DNA of 64,000 bases from Roseivivax jejudonensis (GCF_900172265.1 NZ_FWFK01000009.1:1-64000), one strand, 5' to 3'. Shown: positions 1-8,641, counted from the first letter of the stretch. The notes: generated by a model not told the origin, from the letters alone. Made by a program: numbers and translations.

Positions 1-96
1 ATCGCGCCGATCGCGATGGAAGACGGCCTGCGCTTCGCCATCCGCGAAGGCGGCCGGACCGTCGGCTCGGGCGTCGTCTCGAAGATCCTCGAGTGA
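1..96 (+). CDS. tuf: Elongation factor Tu, C-terminal end (partial)
   Basis: The first 31 codons read in frame from base 1 give the C-terminus of EF-Tu, including the highly conserved [16 protein letters not shown] stretch, and end at a TGA. EF-Tu is the GTPase that delivers aminoacyl-tRNA to the ribosome. The rest of the gene lies upstream of the window. Its position immediately before rpsJ matches the str-S10 junction of alphaproteobacteria. Confidence 0.97.
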   Translation: MAPIAMEDGLRFAIREGGRTVGSGVVSKILE

Positions 97-103
97 TCGG
101 ACC

Positions 104-162
104 GGGACGCCGACAGGCGTCCCGACCGTTTGCTCCGCCGGGTGCGCCCCCGTGGCGCACCC
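104..162 (+). other. Two tandem hairpins between tuf and rpsJ
   Basis: There are two perfect stem-loops. The first has an 8-bp stem (GGGACGCC / GGCGTCCC, 104-111 with 116-123). The second has a 9-bp stem (GGGTGCGCC / GGCGCACCC, 140-148 with 154-162). Neither is followed by a clean U run, so they may be mRNA processing or stability elements or the leader structure of the S10 operon rather than efficient terminators. No convincing promoter was seen in the 149-base gap. Confidence 0.5.
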
Positions 163-245
163 GTCTCATTCAAGGGTTCGACGAAGGGGCAGGGTGGTCT
201 TGCCTCCTCCTCTCAACTCTCACTAGCCGATGAAGGCCTACGATA

Positions 246-554
246 ATGCAAAGCCAGAACATTCGGATCCGGCTCAAGGCGTTCGACTACCGCGTGCTGG
301 ACGCCAGCACGCAGGAGATCGTGAACACCGCCAAGCGGACCGGTGCCGACGTGCGCGGCCCGATCCCGCTGCCGAACAAGATCGAGCGGTTCACCGTCCT
401 CCGCGGGCCCCACGTGAACAAGAAGTCGCGCGACCAGTGGGAGATCCGTACCCACAAGCGTCTGCTCGACATCGTCGATCCGACGCCGCAGACGGTGGAC
501 GCGCTGATGAAGCTCGACCTCGCCGCCGGCGTCGACGTCGAGATCAAGGTGTAA
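246..554 (+). CDS. rpsJ: 30S ribosomal protein S10
   Basis: This 102-residue protein is the normal length for S10 (NusE), a 30S head protein that also takes part in NusB/NusG-dependent antitermination. The loop region with [14 protein letters not shown] (about residues 49-62) is the family signature. It is the first gene of the S10 operon, 150 bases after tuf and 12 bases before rplC. A GAAGG Shine-Dalgarno lies about 10 bases before the ATG. Confidence 0.98.
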   Translation: MQSQNIRIRLKAFDYRVLDASTQEIVNTAKRTGADVRGPIPLPNKIERFTVLRGPHVNKKSRDQWEIRTHKRLLDIVDPTPQTVDALMKLDLAAGVDVEIKV

Positions 555-566
555 GGAGGGCAAGGT

Positions 567-1439
567 ATGATGCGCTCTGGAATCATCGCACGGAAGGTCG
601 GGATGACCCGGATCTTCCAGGACGACGGGAAGCAGATCCCGGTGACCGTCCTGCAACTCGACAAGCTGCAGGTCGTGGCCCAGCGGACCGTCGACGCGCA
701 TGGCTACTCGGCCGTGCAGCTCGGCACCGGCACGATCAAGGCCAAGAACGTCTCGAAGCCGATGCGCGGCCATTTCGCCGCCGCCAAGGTCGAGCCCAAG
801 CGCAAGGTCGCGGAGTTCCGCGTCGCGCCGGAGAACCTGATCGAGATCGGTGAGGAGATCACCGCCGACCACTACTTCGAGGGCCAGTTCGTCGACGTCA
901 GCGGCACCTCGATCGGCAAAGGCTTCGCCGGCGCCATGAAGCGGCACAACTTCGGCGGCCTGCGCGCCTCGCACGGTGTGTCGATCAGCCACCGCTCGCA
1001 CGGTTCGACCGGCCAGTGCCAGGACCCCGGCAAGGTCTTCAAGGGCAAGAAGATGGCCGGCCACATGGGCGCCGTCCGCGTGACCACGCAGAACCTGCAG
1101 GTCGTGAAGACGGACGCGGATCGCGGCATCATCATGATCAAGGGTGCCGTGCCAGGCGCCAAGGGCGGCTGGGTCACCATCAAGGACGCGGTCAAGAAGC
1201 CCGTGCCCGACGGGATCATCCTGCCCGCCGCTCTGAAGTCGGCCGCCGACGAGGCCAAGCGTGCCGCCGAGGAAGCCGCGAAGGCTGCCGAAGAAGAGGC
1301 CCGCGCCGCCGAGGAGGCCCGTCTGGCCGAAGAAGCGGCGCAGCAGGAAGCCGCGCTGAAGGAAGCCGAGGCGGATATCGCCGACGAGTCGTCCGATACC
1401 GACAATTCGGACGCCGAGAAGAAGGACGGTCAGGAATGA
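567..1439 (+). CDS. rplC: 50S ribosomal protein L3 with long Ala/Glu-rich C-terminal tail
   Basis: Residues 1 to about 215 are a standard L3, an early 23S rRNA assembly protein. The conserved [18 protein letters not shown] region and a GQCQDPGK segment (Q152) correspond to the glutamine that PrmB methylates in E. coli. Residues 221-290 are a charged tail rich in Ala, Glu and Lys, predicted to be helical or coiled-coil and then acidic. It makes the protein about 80 residues longer than E. coli L3 (209). The tail is read through in frame without codon-use change. The stop overlaps the rplD start (ATGA). Confidence 0.97.
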   Translation: MMRSGIIARKVGMTRIFQDDGKQIPVTVLQLDKLQVVAQRTVDAHGYSAVQLGTGTIKAKNVSKPMRGHFAAAKVEPKRKVAEFRVAPENLIEIGEEITADHYFEGQFVDVSGTSIGKGFAGAMKRHNFGGLRASHGVSISHRSHGSTGQCQDPGKVFKGKKMAGHMGAVRVTTQNLQVVKTDADRGIIMIKGAVPGAKGGWVTIKDAVKKPVPDGIILPAALKSAADEAKRAAEEAAKAAEEEARAAEEARLAEEAAQQEAALKEAEADIADESSDTDNSDAEKKDGQE

Positions 1440-2053
1440 AACTCGACGTGATCAAACTGGACGGCGGCAGCGCCGGGTCGGTGGATCTCGCGGACGAGAT
1501 CTACGATCTCGAACCGCGCGCCGACATCCTGCACCGGGTCGTGCGCTGGCAGCGCAACAAGGCGATGCAGGGCACCCATTCGACGCTCGGCCGCTCGGAC
1601 GTGAGCTACTCGACCAAGAAGATCTACCGCCAGAAGGGCACCGGTGGCGCTCGCCACGGCGACCGCGGCGCGCCGATCTTCCGCAAGGGTGGTATCTACA
1701 AAGGCCCGACGCCGCGCAGCCACGCGCACGAGCTGCCCAAGAAGGTGCGCCGGCTCGGGCTCATGCACGCGCTGAGCGCGAAGGCGCGCGAGGGCAACCT
1801 CGTGATCCTCGAAAGCGCGGAGACCGACGGCAAGACCAAGACGCTCGCCAAGGCCGTGAAGGATCTCGGCTGGAAGCGCGCGCTGGTCATCGACGGGGCC
1901 GAGGTGAACGACGATTTCGCCCGCGCCGCGGCGAATATCGACGGGCTCGACGTGCTGCCGTCGATGGGCGCCAACGTCTACGACATCCTCAAGCGTGACA
2001 CTCTGGTGATCACCAAGGCGGGGATCGAAGCACTGGAGGCTCGTCTGAAATGA
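1436..2053 (+). CDS. rplD: 50S ribosomal protein L4
   Basis: This 205-residue L4 contains the internal loop motif [20 protein letters not shown] (about residues 62-81) that lines the peptide exit tunnel. The chosen ATG overlaps the L3 stop codon and gives the expected N-terminus [11 protein letters not shown] longer in-frame reading begins at 1016, but it would run through rplC. In E. coli L4 represses its own operon; nothing here shows whether that applies. Its end overlaps the rplW start by four bases. Confidence 0.97.
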   Translation: MKLDVIKLDGGSAGSVDLADEIYDLEPRADILHRVVRWQRNKAMQGTHSTLGRSDVSYSTKKIYRQKGTGGARHGDRGAPIFRKGGIYKGPTPRSHAHELPKKVRRLGLMHALSAKAREGNLVILESAETDGKTKTLAKAVKDLGWKRALVIDGAEVNDDFARAAANIDGLDVLPSMGANVYDILKRDTLVITKAGIEALEARLK

Positions 2054-2346
2054 ACGCGAAGGCAGAGCACTACGACGTGATCCGCAAGCCGGTCATCACC
2101 GAGAAGTCCACGATGGCGTCGGAAAACAACGCCGTGGTCTTCGAGGTGGCGATGGACTCGACCAAGCCGCAGATCCGCGACGCGGTCGAGGCGCTGTTCG
2201 GCGTAAAGGTGAAGGCGGTGAACACCGCCATCCACAAGGGCAAGGTGAAGCGCTTCCGCGGCCAGAAGGGCCGCCGCGCGGACACCAAGAAAGCCTATGT
2301 CACGCTCGTCGAGGGCAACACCATCGACGTGACAACCGGCCTCTGA
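2050..2346 (+). CDS. rplW: 50S ribosomal protein L23
   Basis: This 98-residue L23 sits at the exit of the peptide tunnel and docks trigger factor and SRP. Recognisable segments are [14 protein letters not shown] near the N-terminus and the [14 protein letters not shown] loop. Start and stop overlap neighbours in the usual translationally coupled manner. It is followed by an unusual 208-base gap with a strong terminator-like hairpin before rplB. Confidence 0.98.
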   Translation: MNAKAEHYDVIRKPVITEKSTMASENNAVVFEVAMDSTKPQIRDAVEALFGVKVKAVNTAIHKGKVKRFRGQKGRRADTKKAYVTLVEGNTIDVTTGL

Positions 2347-2364
2347 TAGGAGGCTGCGAATCGT

Positions 2365-2404
2365 GACGTGGCCCCGGGCCTGACCCCGGGGCCACGTCGC
2401 TTTT
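2365..2404 (+). terminator. Terminator-like hairpin inside the S10 operon (rplW/rplB)
   Basis: A perfect 14-bp stem (GACGTGGCCCCGGG 2365-2378 with its complement 2385-2398) has a six-base loop and is followed by GC and four T. This fits an intrinsic terminator or attenuator. If active it would separate rpsJ-rplC-rplD-rplW from rplB onward, so partial read-through or a regulated event is expected. Confidence 0.65.
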
Positions 2405-2407
2405 CCA

Positions 2408-2425
2408 CCGGGCGGATCCGCCCGG
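2408..2425 (+). other. 18-bp perfect palindrome after the rplW hairpin
   Basis: CCGGGCGGATCCGCCCGG is its own reverse complement and follows the terminator-like hairpin by three bases. It may form a second stem or serve as a protein site. The rest of the gap up to rplB (2426-2554) shows no ORF or clear promoter. Confidence 0.4.
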
Positions 2426-2554
2426 CCACCACCGGGGACCTTCGGGGCCCTACATCCGACGCCGGGCGCCCGATCGAGATCGGGTCCGGCCGACACATAG
2501 GCGAGGCGCCCGCTCGGGGCGACCGCGCCGCTTGCAAAACGGAAGACAGAAAGC

Positions 2555-3397
2555 ATGGCACTCAAGTCGTACAAGCCGACGACGCCGGGCCAGCGCGGGC
2601 TGGTGCTGATCGACCGTTCGGAGCTGTGGAAAGGACGTCCCGTCAAGGCGCTCACCGAGGGCCTGACGAAGAAGGGCGGTCGCAACAACACCGGACGGAT
2701 CACCGCACGCCGCCGCGGCGGGGGCGCAAAGCGCCTTTACCGGATCGTGGACTTCAAGCGTCGCAAGTTCGACATCCAGGGCACCGTCGCCCGGATCGAA
2801 TACGACCCCAACCGCACCGCCTTCATCGCGCTCGTCCAGTACGACGACGGCGAGCAGGCCTACATCCTCGCGCCCCAGCGCCTCGCCATCGGCGATCGCG
2901 TGATCTCGGGCCAGCGCGCGGACATCAAGCCGGGCAACGCGATGCCGTTTTCGGGCATGCCGATCGGCACGATCGTTCACAACATCGAGCTGAAACCCGG
3001 CAAGGGCGGCCAGATCGCGCGCGCGGCGGGCACCTACGCCCAGTTCGTCGGTCGTGACGGCGGGTACGCCCAGATCCGTCTGTCGTCGGGCGAACTGCGC
3101 ATGGTCCGCCAGGAATGCATGGCGACCGTCGGCGCGGTGTCGAACCCCGACAACTCGAACCAGAACATCGGCAAGGCCGGCCGCACCCGCCACATGGGCA
3201 AGCGTCCGTCGGTCCGCGGTGTCGTGATGAACCCGATCGACCACCCGCACGGCGGTGGCGAGGGGCGCACCTCGGGCGGCCGTCACCCGGTCACGCCGTG
3301 GGGCAAGCCCACCAAGGGCGCGCGCACGCGGGATACCAACAAGGCGTCGCAGAAGCTCATCATTCGCTCGCGTCACGCTCGGAAGAAGGGTCGCTAA
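2555..3397 (+). CDS. rplB: 50S ribosomal protein L2
   Basis: This 280-residue L2 is the primary 23S rRNA-binding protein near the peptidyl-transferase centre. The C-terminal signature [20 protein letters not shown], with the catalytic-site histidine region, is intact, and the basic tail ends RHARKKGR. It starts after a 208-base gap and is followed three bases later by rpsS. Length and motifs are typical. Confidence 0.98.
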   Translation: MALKSYKPTTPGQRGLVLIDRSELWKGRPVKALTEGLTKKGGRNNTGRITARRRGGGAKRLYRIVDFKRRKFDIQGTVARIEYDPNRTAFIALVQYDDGEQAYILAPQRLAIGDRVISGQRADIKPGNAMPFSGMPIGTIVHNIELKPGKGGQIARAAGTYAQFVGRDGGYAQIRLSSGELRMVRQECMATVGAVSNPDNSNQNIGKAGRTRHMGKRPSVRGVVMNPIDHPHGGGEGRTSGGRHPVTPWGKPTKGARTRDTNKASQKLIIRSRHARKKGR

Positions 3398-3400
3398 CAC

Positions 3401-3679
3401 ATGACACGTTCCGTCTGGAAAGGTCCGTTCGTCGACGCCTACGTCCTGAAAAAGGCCGAGGCCGCGCGCGAATCGGGCCGCAACGAAGTCATCAAGATCT
3501 GGTCGCGTCGGTCGACCATCCTGCCGCAATTCGTCGGCCTGACCTTCGGCGTCTACAACGGGCACAAGCATGTGCCGGTGAACGTCTCCGAGGACATGAT
3601 CGGCCAGAAGTTCGGCGAGTACTCGCCCACCCGCACCTATTACGGGCACGCGGCGGACAAGAAAGCGAAGAGGAAATAA
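3401..3679 (+). CDS. rpsS: 30S ribosomal protein S19
   Basis: S19 of 92 residues, a 30S head protein that pairs with S13. The conserved [11 protein letters not shown]-terminus and [16 protein letters not shown] are present. It is tightly packed, three bases from both rplB and rplV. Confidence 0.98.
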   Translation: MTRSVWKGPFVDAYVLKKAEAARESGRNEVIKIWSRRSTILPQFVGLTFGVYNGHKHVPVNVSEDMIGQKFGEYSPTRTYYGHAADKKAKRK

Positions 3680-3682
3680 GCC

Positions 3683-4063
3683 ATGGGCAAGGATAAGAAT
3701 CCCCGCCGCGTGGCGGACAACGAGGCGATGGCGAAGCTTCGCATGCTGCGCACCAGCCCGCAGAAGCTGAACCTCGTCGCGGCGCTCATTCGCGGCAAGA
3801 AGGTCGACAAGGCCCTGAACGACCTGACCTTCTCGAAGAAGCGTATCGCCGTCGACGTGCGCAAGTGCCTCCAGTCGGCCATCGCCAACGCCGAGAACAA
3901 CCATGGTCTCGACGTGGACGAACTGGTCGTCGCCGAGGCATATGTCGGCAAGAACCTGGTGATGAAGCGCGGTCGCCCGCGGGCCCGCGGCCGGTTCGGG
4001 CGCATCATGAAGCCGTTCTCGGAAATCACCATCAAGGTGCGTCAGGTCGAGGAGCAAGCCTAA
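3683..4063 (+). CDS. rplV: 50S ribosomal protein L22
   Basis: L22 of 126 residues. Its beta-hairpin lines the peptide exit tunnel; the segment [14 protein letters not shown] (about residues 94-107) is that hairpin. The N-terminus has a short extension compared with the E. coli protein (110 residues). Its TAA shares one base with the rpsC ATG (TAATG). Confidence 0.97.
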   Translation: MGKDKNPRRVADNEAMAKLRMLRTSPQKLNLVAALIRGKKVDKALNDLTFSKKRIAVDVRKCLQSAIANAENNHGLDVDELVVAEAYVGKNLVMKRGRPRARGRFGRIMKPFSEITIKVRQVEEQA

Positions 4064-4770
4064 TGGGTAACAAGACCAATCCGATCGGCATGCGGCTCCA
4101 GGTCAACCGCACCTGGGACAGCCGCTGGTACGCCGACACCAAGGACTACGGCAATCTGCTGCTCGAGGATCTGAAGATCCGCGAGTTCATTCACGACGAG
4201 TGCAAGCAGGCCGGCGTGGCGCGCGTGATCATCGAGCGTCCGCACAAGAAGTGCCGCGTGACCGTTCATGCCGCCCGCCCGGGCGTCATCATCGGCAAGA
4301 AGGGCGCCGACATCGAGTCGCTGCGCAAGAAGCTCGCGCGGATGACCGCCTCGGAACTGCACCTCAACATCGTCGAGGTCCGCAAGCCCGAGCTCGATGC
4401 GCGGCTCGTGGGCGAGTCGATCGCGCAGCAGCTCGAGCGCCGGGTGTCGTTCCGCCGCGCGATGAAGCGCGCGGTCCAGAACGCGATGCGCATGGGCGCC
4501 CAGGGCATCCGTGTGAACCTGTCGGGCCGCCTCGGCGGCGCCGAGATCGCCCGGACCGAATGGTACCGCGAGGGCCGCGTTCCGCTGCACACGCTGCGTG
4601 CCGATATCGATCACGCGTCGGTCGAGGCCGAGACTCCCTATGGCATCATCGGGATCAAGGTCTGGATCTTCAAAGGCGAGATCATGGAGCACGATCCCCA
4701 GGCGCGCGACCGTCGCACGCAGGAGCTCCAGGACGGACCTGCACCGCGCGGTGCCGGCGGCCGTCGCTGA
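4063..4770 (+). CDS. rpsC: 30S ribosomal protein S3
   Basis: S3 of 235 residues, part of the mRNA entry channel. It begins [13 protein letters not shown] and contains the KH-domain GXXG-type segment [13 protein letters not shown] and the C-terminal [14 protein letters not shown] signature. The start is fixed by the TAATG junction with rplV and the universal N-terminus; an in-frame upstream reading from 3865 is not used. Confidence 0.98.
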   Translation: MGNKTNPIGMRLQVNRTWDSRWYADTKDYGNLLLEDLKIREFIHDECKQAGVARVIIERPHKKCRVTVHAARPGVIIGKKGADIESLRKKLARMTASELHLNIVEVRKPELDARLVGESIAQQLERRVSFRRAMKRAVQNAMRMGAQGIRVNLSGRLGGAEIARTEWYREGRVPLHTLRADIDHASVEAETPYGIIGIKVWIFKGEIMEHDPQARDRRTQELQDGPAPRGAGGRR

Positions 4771-4783
4771 GGAGGACTGAGAG

Positions 4784-5197
4784 ATGCTTCAACCCAAACG
4801 CACGAAGTTCCGCAAGCAGCAGAAAGGCCGGATCAAGGGCGAAGCCAAGGGCGGCTCCGACCTCAACTTCGGCTCCTACGGCCTGAAAGCGACCCAGCCC
4901 GAGCGCGTCACCGCGCGCCAGATCGAGGCGGCCCGCCGTGCCATGACGCGCCACATGAAGCGTCAAGGCCGCGTCTGGATCCGCATCTTCCCCGACACGC
5001 CCGTGTCGGCGAAGCCGATCGAGGTCCGGATGGGCAAGGGCAAGGGCTCGGTCGATCGCTGGGCCTGCAAGGTCAAGCCCGGCCGGGTGATGTTCGAGAT
5101 CGACGGCGTCGGCGAGGACATCGCGCGCGAGGCCCTGCGCCTCGCCTCGATGAAGCTGCCGATCAAGACCCGGATCGTGGCCCGCGAGGACTGGTGA
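4784..5197 (+). CDS. rplP: 50S ribosomal protein L16
   Basis: L16 of 137 residues, which helps position tRNA near the peptidyl-transferase centre. The signature [11 protein letters not shown] and [10 protein letters not shown] are present. The arginine in [10 protein letters not shown] (R82 here) is equivalent to E. coli Arg81, the residue hydroxylated there by the 2-oxoglutarate oxygenase YcfD/RoxA. It is followed by a terminator and then by an unusual two-gene insertion that includes an oxygenase-like gene. Confidence 0.98.
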   Translation: MLQPKRTKFRKQQKGRIKGEAKGGSDLNFGSYGLKATQPERVTARQIEAARRAMTRHMKRQGRVWIRIFPDTPVSAKPIEVRMGKGKGSVDRWACKVKPGRVMFEIDGVGEDIAREALRLASMKLPIKTRIVAREDW

Positions 5198-5228
5198 TCC
5201 GGCGCATCTGCGCCGCAGGATAATTTGG

Positions 5229-5262
5229 CGCCTCCCGTCGCATCCGCGGCGGGGGGCGTTTT
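5229..5262 (+). terminator. Rho-independent terminator after rplP
   Basis: A 12-bp stem with two G-U pairs (5229-5240 with 5247-5258) and a six-base loop is followed by TTTT. It ends the S10 block, so the two following genes and rpmC probably depend on another promoter or on read-through. Confidence 0.75.
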
Positions 5263-5311
5263 CCGTTTCGCCGCATGGCTTTACCGATCGGAACAGGACA
5301 GGGGGGGCGGC

Positions 5312-5611
5312 ATGGCGCTCTACCGGATGGCGTTTGCCGGACAATCGACGTTCGGGGCATTCGAGGTGGCGGCGACCGTCGCGGCCGAGGATGTCGACAC
5401 AGCCGAGGCCCGGTCGCGGCTGGCGATCTATCGCGCCTGGACCGATGCCGGGCACGCGCGGAGCGGGGACGGAGCGATGCCGGACCTCGCGCTGACCGAT
5501 GCCGAACGGCTGTCACTGCTGTCGCGCGCCACTGCGTCCGAGGGTGTCGGCACGTTCGACTTCCGCGGCGAGGGCCAGCCGCCGGTTTCCACCGCGCGCA
5601 GGCTTCGCTAG
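5312..5611 (+). CDS. Unrecognised 99-residue protein in the ribosomal block
   Basis: I do not recognise this family. The start is placed at ATG 5312, after a purine-rich GGGGGGGCGG stretch. An in-frame ATG at 5225 would start inside the terminator hairpin. The protein is soluble-looking, with no signal peptide, membrane segment or cysteine. It has a central alpha-helical acidic part (EDVDTAEARSRLAIYRAW, about residues 27-44) and a C-terminal Arg-rich end. Codon use is like its neighbours. It lies 36 bases before the oxygenase-like gene on the same strand, so the two are probably co-transcribed and may act together. Confidence 0.6.
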   Translation: MALYRMAFAGQSTFGAFEVAATVAAEDVDTAEARSRLAIYRAWTDAGHARSGDGAMPDLALTDAERLSLLSRATASEGVGTFDFRGEGQPPVSTARRLR

Positions 5612-5647
5612 GAGAGGCGCGATCGCAGCTTTCGCAGGGGCCCTGCC

Positions 5648-6268
5648 ATGTCCGATATCCGCTCGCTCTTCGCCACGCGCCTCTATCGGGCACGCCTGTC
5701 GGACCACGGCCCGTCGATCGACGCGCGGGAGCTCGAGGCGTCGTGCCTGTCCATCGCCGAGGATGACGAGGCCGGGCAGGAATGGTGCGAACGCGAAGGC
5801 TATCCCGGCTACACCTCCTACGCCTCGCTGACCGATCTGCCCTGGCGGTTCCCGATCTTCGCCGAAGTGGTGAAGGCGCTCGACGCGCATGTGGCGGCTT
5901 TCGCGCAGGACCTGCAGTTCGATCTCGGCGACAAGGGGCTCGTGCTCGAGGACATCTGGATCAACGTTCTGCCCGAGGGCGGCTCGCACGGCTCGCACAT
6001 TCACCCGCATTCGGTGATATCGGGCACCACCTACGTCGCGATGCCCGAGGGAACGAGCGCGCTCAAGCTCGAGGATCCGCGCCTGCCGATGATGATGGCC
6101 GCACCGACCCGCACGCGCGACTGCCGCGACGAGCTTCGCAGCTTCGTCTACGTCGCGCCGGAGGCCGGCGACGTCCTTCTGTGGGAGAGCTGGCTGCGCC
6201 ACGAAGTGCCGATGAACATGGCCGAGGAGGATCGGATCTCGGTCAGTTTCAATTACAAGTGGGAGTAG
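5648..6268 (+). CDS. Putative 2-oxoglutarate/Fe(II)-dependent oxygenase (TIGR02466-like)
   Basis: This 206-residue protein resembles the TIGR02466 / 2OG-FeII_Oxy_5 family of putative 2OG-dependent oxygenases. Residues 114-130 (HGSHIHPHSVISGTTYV) look like the first metal-binding strand and turn, with H117, H119 and H121 as candidate ligands. H185 in SWLRHEVP is a candidate distal ligand, and R196 in DRISVSFNYKW is placed like the 2-oxoglutarate-binding arginine. There is no signal peptide, so it should be cytoplasmic. The substrate is unknown. Its place between rplP (L16) and rpmC (L29) suggests, by inference only, a ribosomal protein or translation factor. Most characterised ribosomal oxygenases (YcfD/RoxA, MINA53, NO66) are JmjC-type; the prolyl hydroxylase OGFOD1/Tpa1, which acts on ribosomal protein S12/uS12, is the closer analogy. 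Confidence 0.75.
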   Translation: MSDIRSLFATRLYRARLSDHGPSIDARELEASCLSIAEDDEAGQEWCEREGYPGYTSYASLTDLPWRFPIFAEVVKALDAHVAAFAQDLQFDLGDKGLVLEDIWINVLPEGGSHGSHIHPHSVISGTTYVAMPEGTSALKLEDPRLPMMMAAPTRTRDCRDELRSFVYVAPEAGDVLLWESWLRHEVPMNMAEEDRISVSFNYKWE

Positions 6269-6316
6269 CCGCAGGGGCGTAACGGCCCGCCATTGCCGAT
6301 GTCGCGGTATTCGGGG

Positions 6317-6345
6317 TTGCCAAACGGCAGGATCCGCTGTACGCG
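6317..6345 (+). promoter_or_regulatory. Possible promoter for rpmC and the spc genes
   Basis: TTGCCA and TACGCG are separated by 17 bases in the 164-base gap between the oxygenase gene and rpmC. The -10 match is poor. It is listed because a terminator precedes the inserted genes and a promoter for the spc genes is expected somewhere here. Confidence 0.25.
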
Positions 6346-6432
6346 ACGCGCTCATCCACGGACTCCACCGGAATCAGGGTGACCCTCGCATAGGGGAGGG
6401 GCTCTCCGGTGATGTTGAGAGAAAGGGGCGAC

Positions 6433-6639
6433 ATGAACGCCAGCGACCTCCGTGACAAGACCCCGGACGAACTCCGGGACCAGCTTGTCCAGCTCAAGAA
6501 AGAGGCCTTCAACCTGCGGTTCCAGCAGGCGACCGGCCAGATGGAAAGCACCTCGCGCATGCGCAGCGTCCGCCGCGACGTCGCGCGCGTGAAGACCATC
6601 CTGAACGAAAAGGCGGCCGCGGCCGCCACGACCGAGTAA
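6433..6639 (+). CDS. rpmC: 50S ribosomal protein L29
   Basis: L29 of 68 residues, close to the tunnel exit. It has the typical helical hairpin and the [15 protein letters not shown] signature. ATG 6433 gives the normal N-terminus [10 protein letters not shown]; the ATG at 6409 would add eight unusual residues. An AAGGGG ribosome-binding site precedes it. Confidence 0.96.
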   Translation: MNASDLRDKTPDELRDQLVQLKKEAFNLRFQQATGQMESTSRMRSVRRDVARVKTILNEKAAAAATTE

Positions 6640-6652
6640 GGGGACACAGAGA

Positions 6653-6979
6653 ATGCCCAAGCGTATCCTGCAAGGCACCGTGACCTCGACCGCCAACGCC
6701 CAGACGGTGACGGTTTCGGTCGAACGCCGCTTCAAGCACCCGGTGCTTCAGAAGACGATCAAGAAATCCAAGAAGTACCGCGCCCACGATGAGGGCGACG
6801 CCTTCAACGTCGGTGATTTCGTGATGATCCGCGAATGCGCGCCCAAGTCCAAGACCAAGCGCTGGGAGGTCATGACCCCCGAGATGATCGAGGATCACGA
6901 GAAGAAGCGCGCCGAGAACGCCCAGTACGAGCGTGAGCGCTGGGAGGCCAAGCAGGCCGGAACCGAAGCCGCCCACTGA
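6653..6979 (+). CDS. rpsQ: 30S ribosomal protein S17 with C-terminal extension
   Basis: S17 binds 16S rRNA early in assembly. Residues 1 to about 72 are the standard OB-fold core ([20 protein letters not shown]). Residues 73-108 are an extra charged, helical tail (for example [17 protein letters not shown]) absent from the roughly 84-residue E. coli protein. It is 13 bases after rpmC. Confidence 0.96.
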   Translation: MPKRILQGTVTSTANAQTVTVSVERRFKHPVLQKTIKKSKKYRAHDEGDAFNVGDFVMIRECAPKSKTKRWEVMTPEMIEDHEKKRAENAQYERERWEAKQAGTEAAH

Positions 6980-6989
6980 GTGGGCGCAG

Positions 6990-7012
6990 CCGGGGCCCGG
7001 CTCGGGCCCCGG
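6990..7012 (+). other. Hairpin between rpsQ and rplN
   Basis: A perfect 10-bp stem (CCGGGGCCCG / CGGGCCCCGG) has a three-base loop and no following T run. It is probably an mRNA stability or processing structure in the 96-base gap rather than a terminator. Confidence 0.45.
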
Positions 7013-7075
7013 ACCAGATCAATCGAAACCCCGGAGAGTTAACCAGAACAGCTCCGGAAGGTCGGGAGAAACGCC

Positions 7076-7444
7076 ATGATCCAGATGCAGACCAATCTGG
7101 ATGTCGCTGACAATTCGGGTGCCCGAAAAGTTCAGTGCATCAAGGTCCTGGGTGGCTCCAAGCGCAAGTATGCGTCCGTGGGCGACATCATCGTCGTCTC
7201 GGTCAAGGAAGCCATCCCGCGCGGCCGCGTGAAAAAGGGCGATGTCCGCAAGGCCGTCGTCGTGCGCACCGCCAAGGAAGTCCGTCGCGAAGACGGAACC
7301 GCCATCCGCTTCGACCGCAACGCGGCGGTGATCCTCAACAATGCGGGCGAGCCGATCGGCACCCGTATCTTCGGCCCCGTGGTGCGCGAGCTCCGGGCGA
7401 AGAACTTCATGAAGATCATCTCGCTGGCTCCGGAGGTGCTCTGA
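7076..7444 (+). CDS. rplN: 50S ribosomal protein L14
   Basis: L14 of 122 residues at the subunit interface (bridge with 16S rRNA, and the site where RsfS binds in other bacteria). It starts [24 protein letters not shown]. The [13 protein letters not shown] signature is near the end. The stop overlaps the rplX start (ATGA type). Confidence 0.98.
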   Translation: MIQMQTNLDVADNSGARKVQCIKVLGGSKRKYASVGDIIVVSVKEAIPRGRVKKGDVRKAVVVRTAKEVRREDGTAIRFDRNAAVILNNAGEPIGTRIFGPVVRELRAKNFMKIISLAPEVL

Positions 7445-7755
7445 TGGCTGCGAAACTCAAGAAGGGCGACAAGGTCGTCGTGCTTGCCGGCAAGGACAAG
7501 GGCAAGGAAGGCACCATCACCACGGTGCTCCCCAAGGACGGCAAGGCGATCGTCGACGGCGTGAACATGGCCGTCCGTCACCAGCGCCAGACCCAGACAA
7601 ATCAGGGCGGCCGTCAGCCGAAGGCGCTGCCGATCGACCTGTCGAACCTCGCGCTGCTCGACAAGAACGGCAAGCCGACCCGCGTCGGTTTCCGCGTCGA
7701 GGGCGAGAAGAAGGTGCGCTACGCCAAGACCACGGGGGACGTGATCGATGCTTGA
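7444..7755 (+). CDS. rplX: 50S ribosomal protein L24
   Basis: L24 of 103 residues, an assembly initiator on 23S rRNA. The KOW motif ([18 protein letters not shown], residues 6-23) is present. The ATG overlaps the rplN stop. An in-frame reading from 7135 is longer but runs through rplN. The last eight bases overlap the rplE start. Confidence 0.97.
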   Translation: MAAKLKKGDKVVVLAGKDKGKEGTITTVLPKDGKAIVDGVNMAVRHQRQTQTNQGGRQPKALPIDLSNLALLDKNGKPTRVGFRVEGEKKVRYAKTTGDVIDA

Positions 7756-8308
7756 TACCGCGACCTACACCCCGCGTCTGCGTCAGCAGTTCCGCGACGA
7801 CGTCAAGGCCAAGCTCAAGGAAGAGTTCGGCTACAGGAACGACATGCAGATCCCGCGGCTCGACAAGATCGTGCTGAACATCGGCTGCGGTGCCGAGGCG
7901 GTGCGTGACTCCAAGAAGGCCAAGTCGGCCCAGGAGGATCTCACCCGGATCGCGGGCCAGCATGCCGTCGTGACGAAGGCGAAGAAGTCGATCGCCGGCT
8001 TCCGCGTGCGTGAAGAGATGCCGCTCGGCGCGAAGGTCACCCTGCGGGGCGACCGGATGTACGAGTTTCTCGACCGGCTGATCACCATCGCGATGCCGCG
8101 CATCCGCGACTTCCGCGGGGTGAAGCCGAGCTTCGACGGCCGCGGCAACTTCGCGATGGGCATCAAGGAGCACATCGTCTTCCCCGAGATCGATTTCGAC
8201 AAGGTCGACGAGGTCTGGGGCATGGACATCATCATCGCCACCACGGCGAAGACCGATGCCGAGGGCAAGGCGCTTCTGAAGCACTTCAACATGCCGTTCA
8301 CGAGCTGA
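7748..8308 (+). CDS. rplE: 50S ribosomal protein L5
   Basis: L5 of 186 residues binds 5S rRNA in the central protuberance. Typical motifs are [13 protein letters not shown] and the [13 protein letters not shown] stretch. Its ATG lies within the end of rplX, indicating translational coupling. Confidence 0.98.
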   Translation: MLDTATYTPRLRQQFRDDVKAKLKEEFGYRNDMQIPRLDKIVLNIGCGAEAVRDSKKAKSAQEDLTRIAGQHAVVTKAKKSIAGFRVREEMPLGAKVTLRGDRMYEFLDRLITIAMPRIRDFRGVKPSFDGRGNFAMGIKEHIVFPEIDFDKVDEVWGMDIIIATTAKTDAEGKALLKHFNMPFTS

Positions 8309-8321
8309 AGGAACCTAGGAC

Positions 8322-8627
8322 ATGGCAAAGAAATCCATGGTCGAACGTCAGAAGAAGCGTGAGCGGCTCGTGGCACAATACGCCGCCAAGCGCGCTTCTC
8401 TGAAAGAGATCGCAAACGACGAATCCAAGCCGATGGAAGAGCGGTTCAAGGCCCGCCTCAAACTGGCGGAGCTGCCCCGCAACTCCTCGCCCACGCGGCT
8501 CAACAACCGCTGTCAGCTGACGGGGCGTCCGCACGCCTATTACCGCAAGCTGAAGATCAGCCGGATCATGCTGCGCGACCTCGGCAACAAGGGCCAGCTT
8601 CCGGGCATGGTCAAGTCGAGCTGGTAA
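8322..8627 (+). CDS. rpsN: 30S ribosomal protein S14 (zinc-free type)
   Basis: S14 of 101 residues, long form. Only one cysteine (in [15 protein letters not shown]) is present, so it lacks the CxxC...CxxC zinc site of the short form. It is 13 bases after rplE. Confidence 0.98.
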   Translation: MAKKSMVERQKKRERLVAQYAAKRASLKEIANDESKPMEERFKARLKLAELPRNSSPTRLNNRCQLTGRPHAYYRKLKISRIMLRDLGNKGQLPGMVKSSW

Positions 8628-8641
8628 GGAGGGGCTGAGAC

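Noticed and set aside
165-180. GGTTCGA in the rpsJ leader as a possible tRNA T-loop
   Set aside because: No acceptor stem or D arm could be folded around it. No tRNA was found elsewhere either.
2450-4057. A 535-residue minus-strand frame over rplB-rpsS-rplV
   Set aside because: It overlaps three certain ribosomal genes and has no family features.
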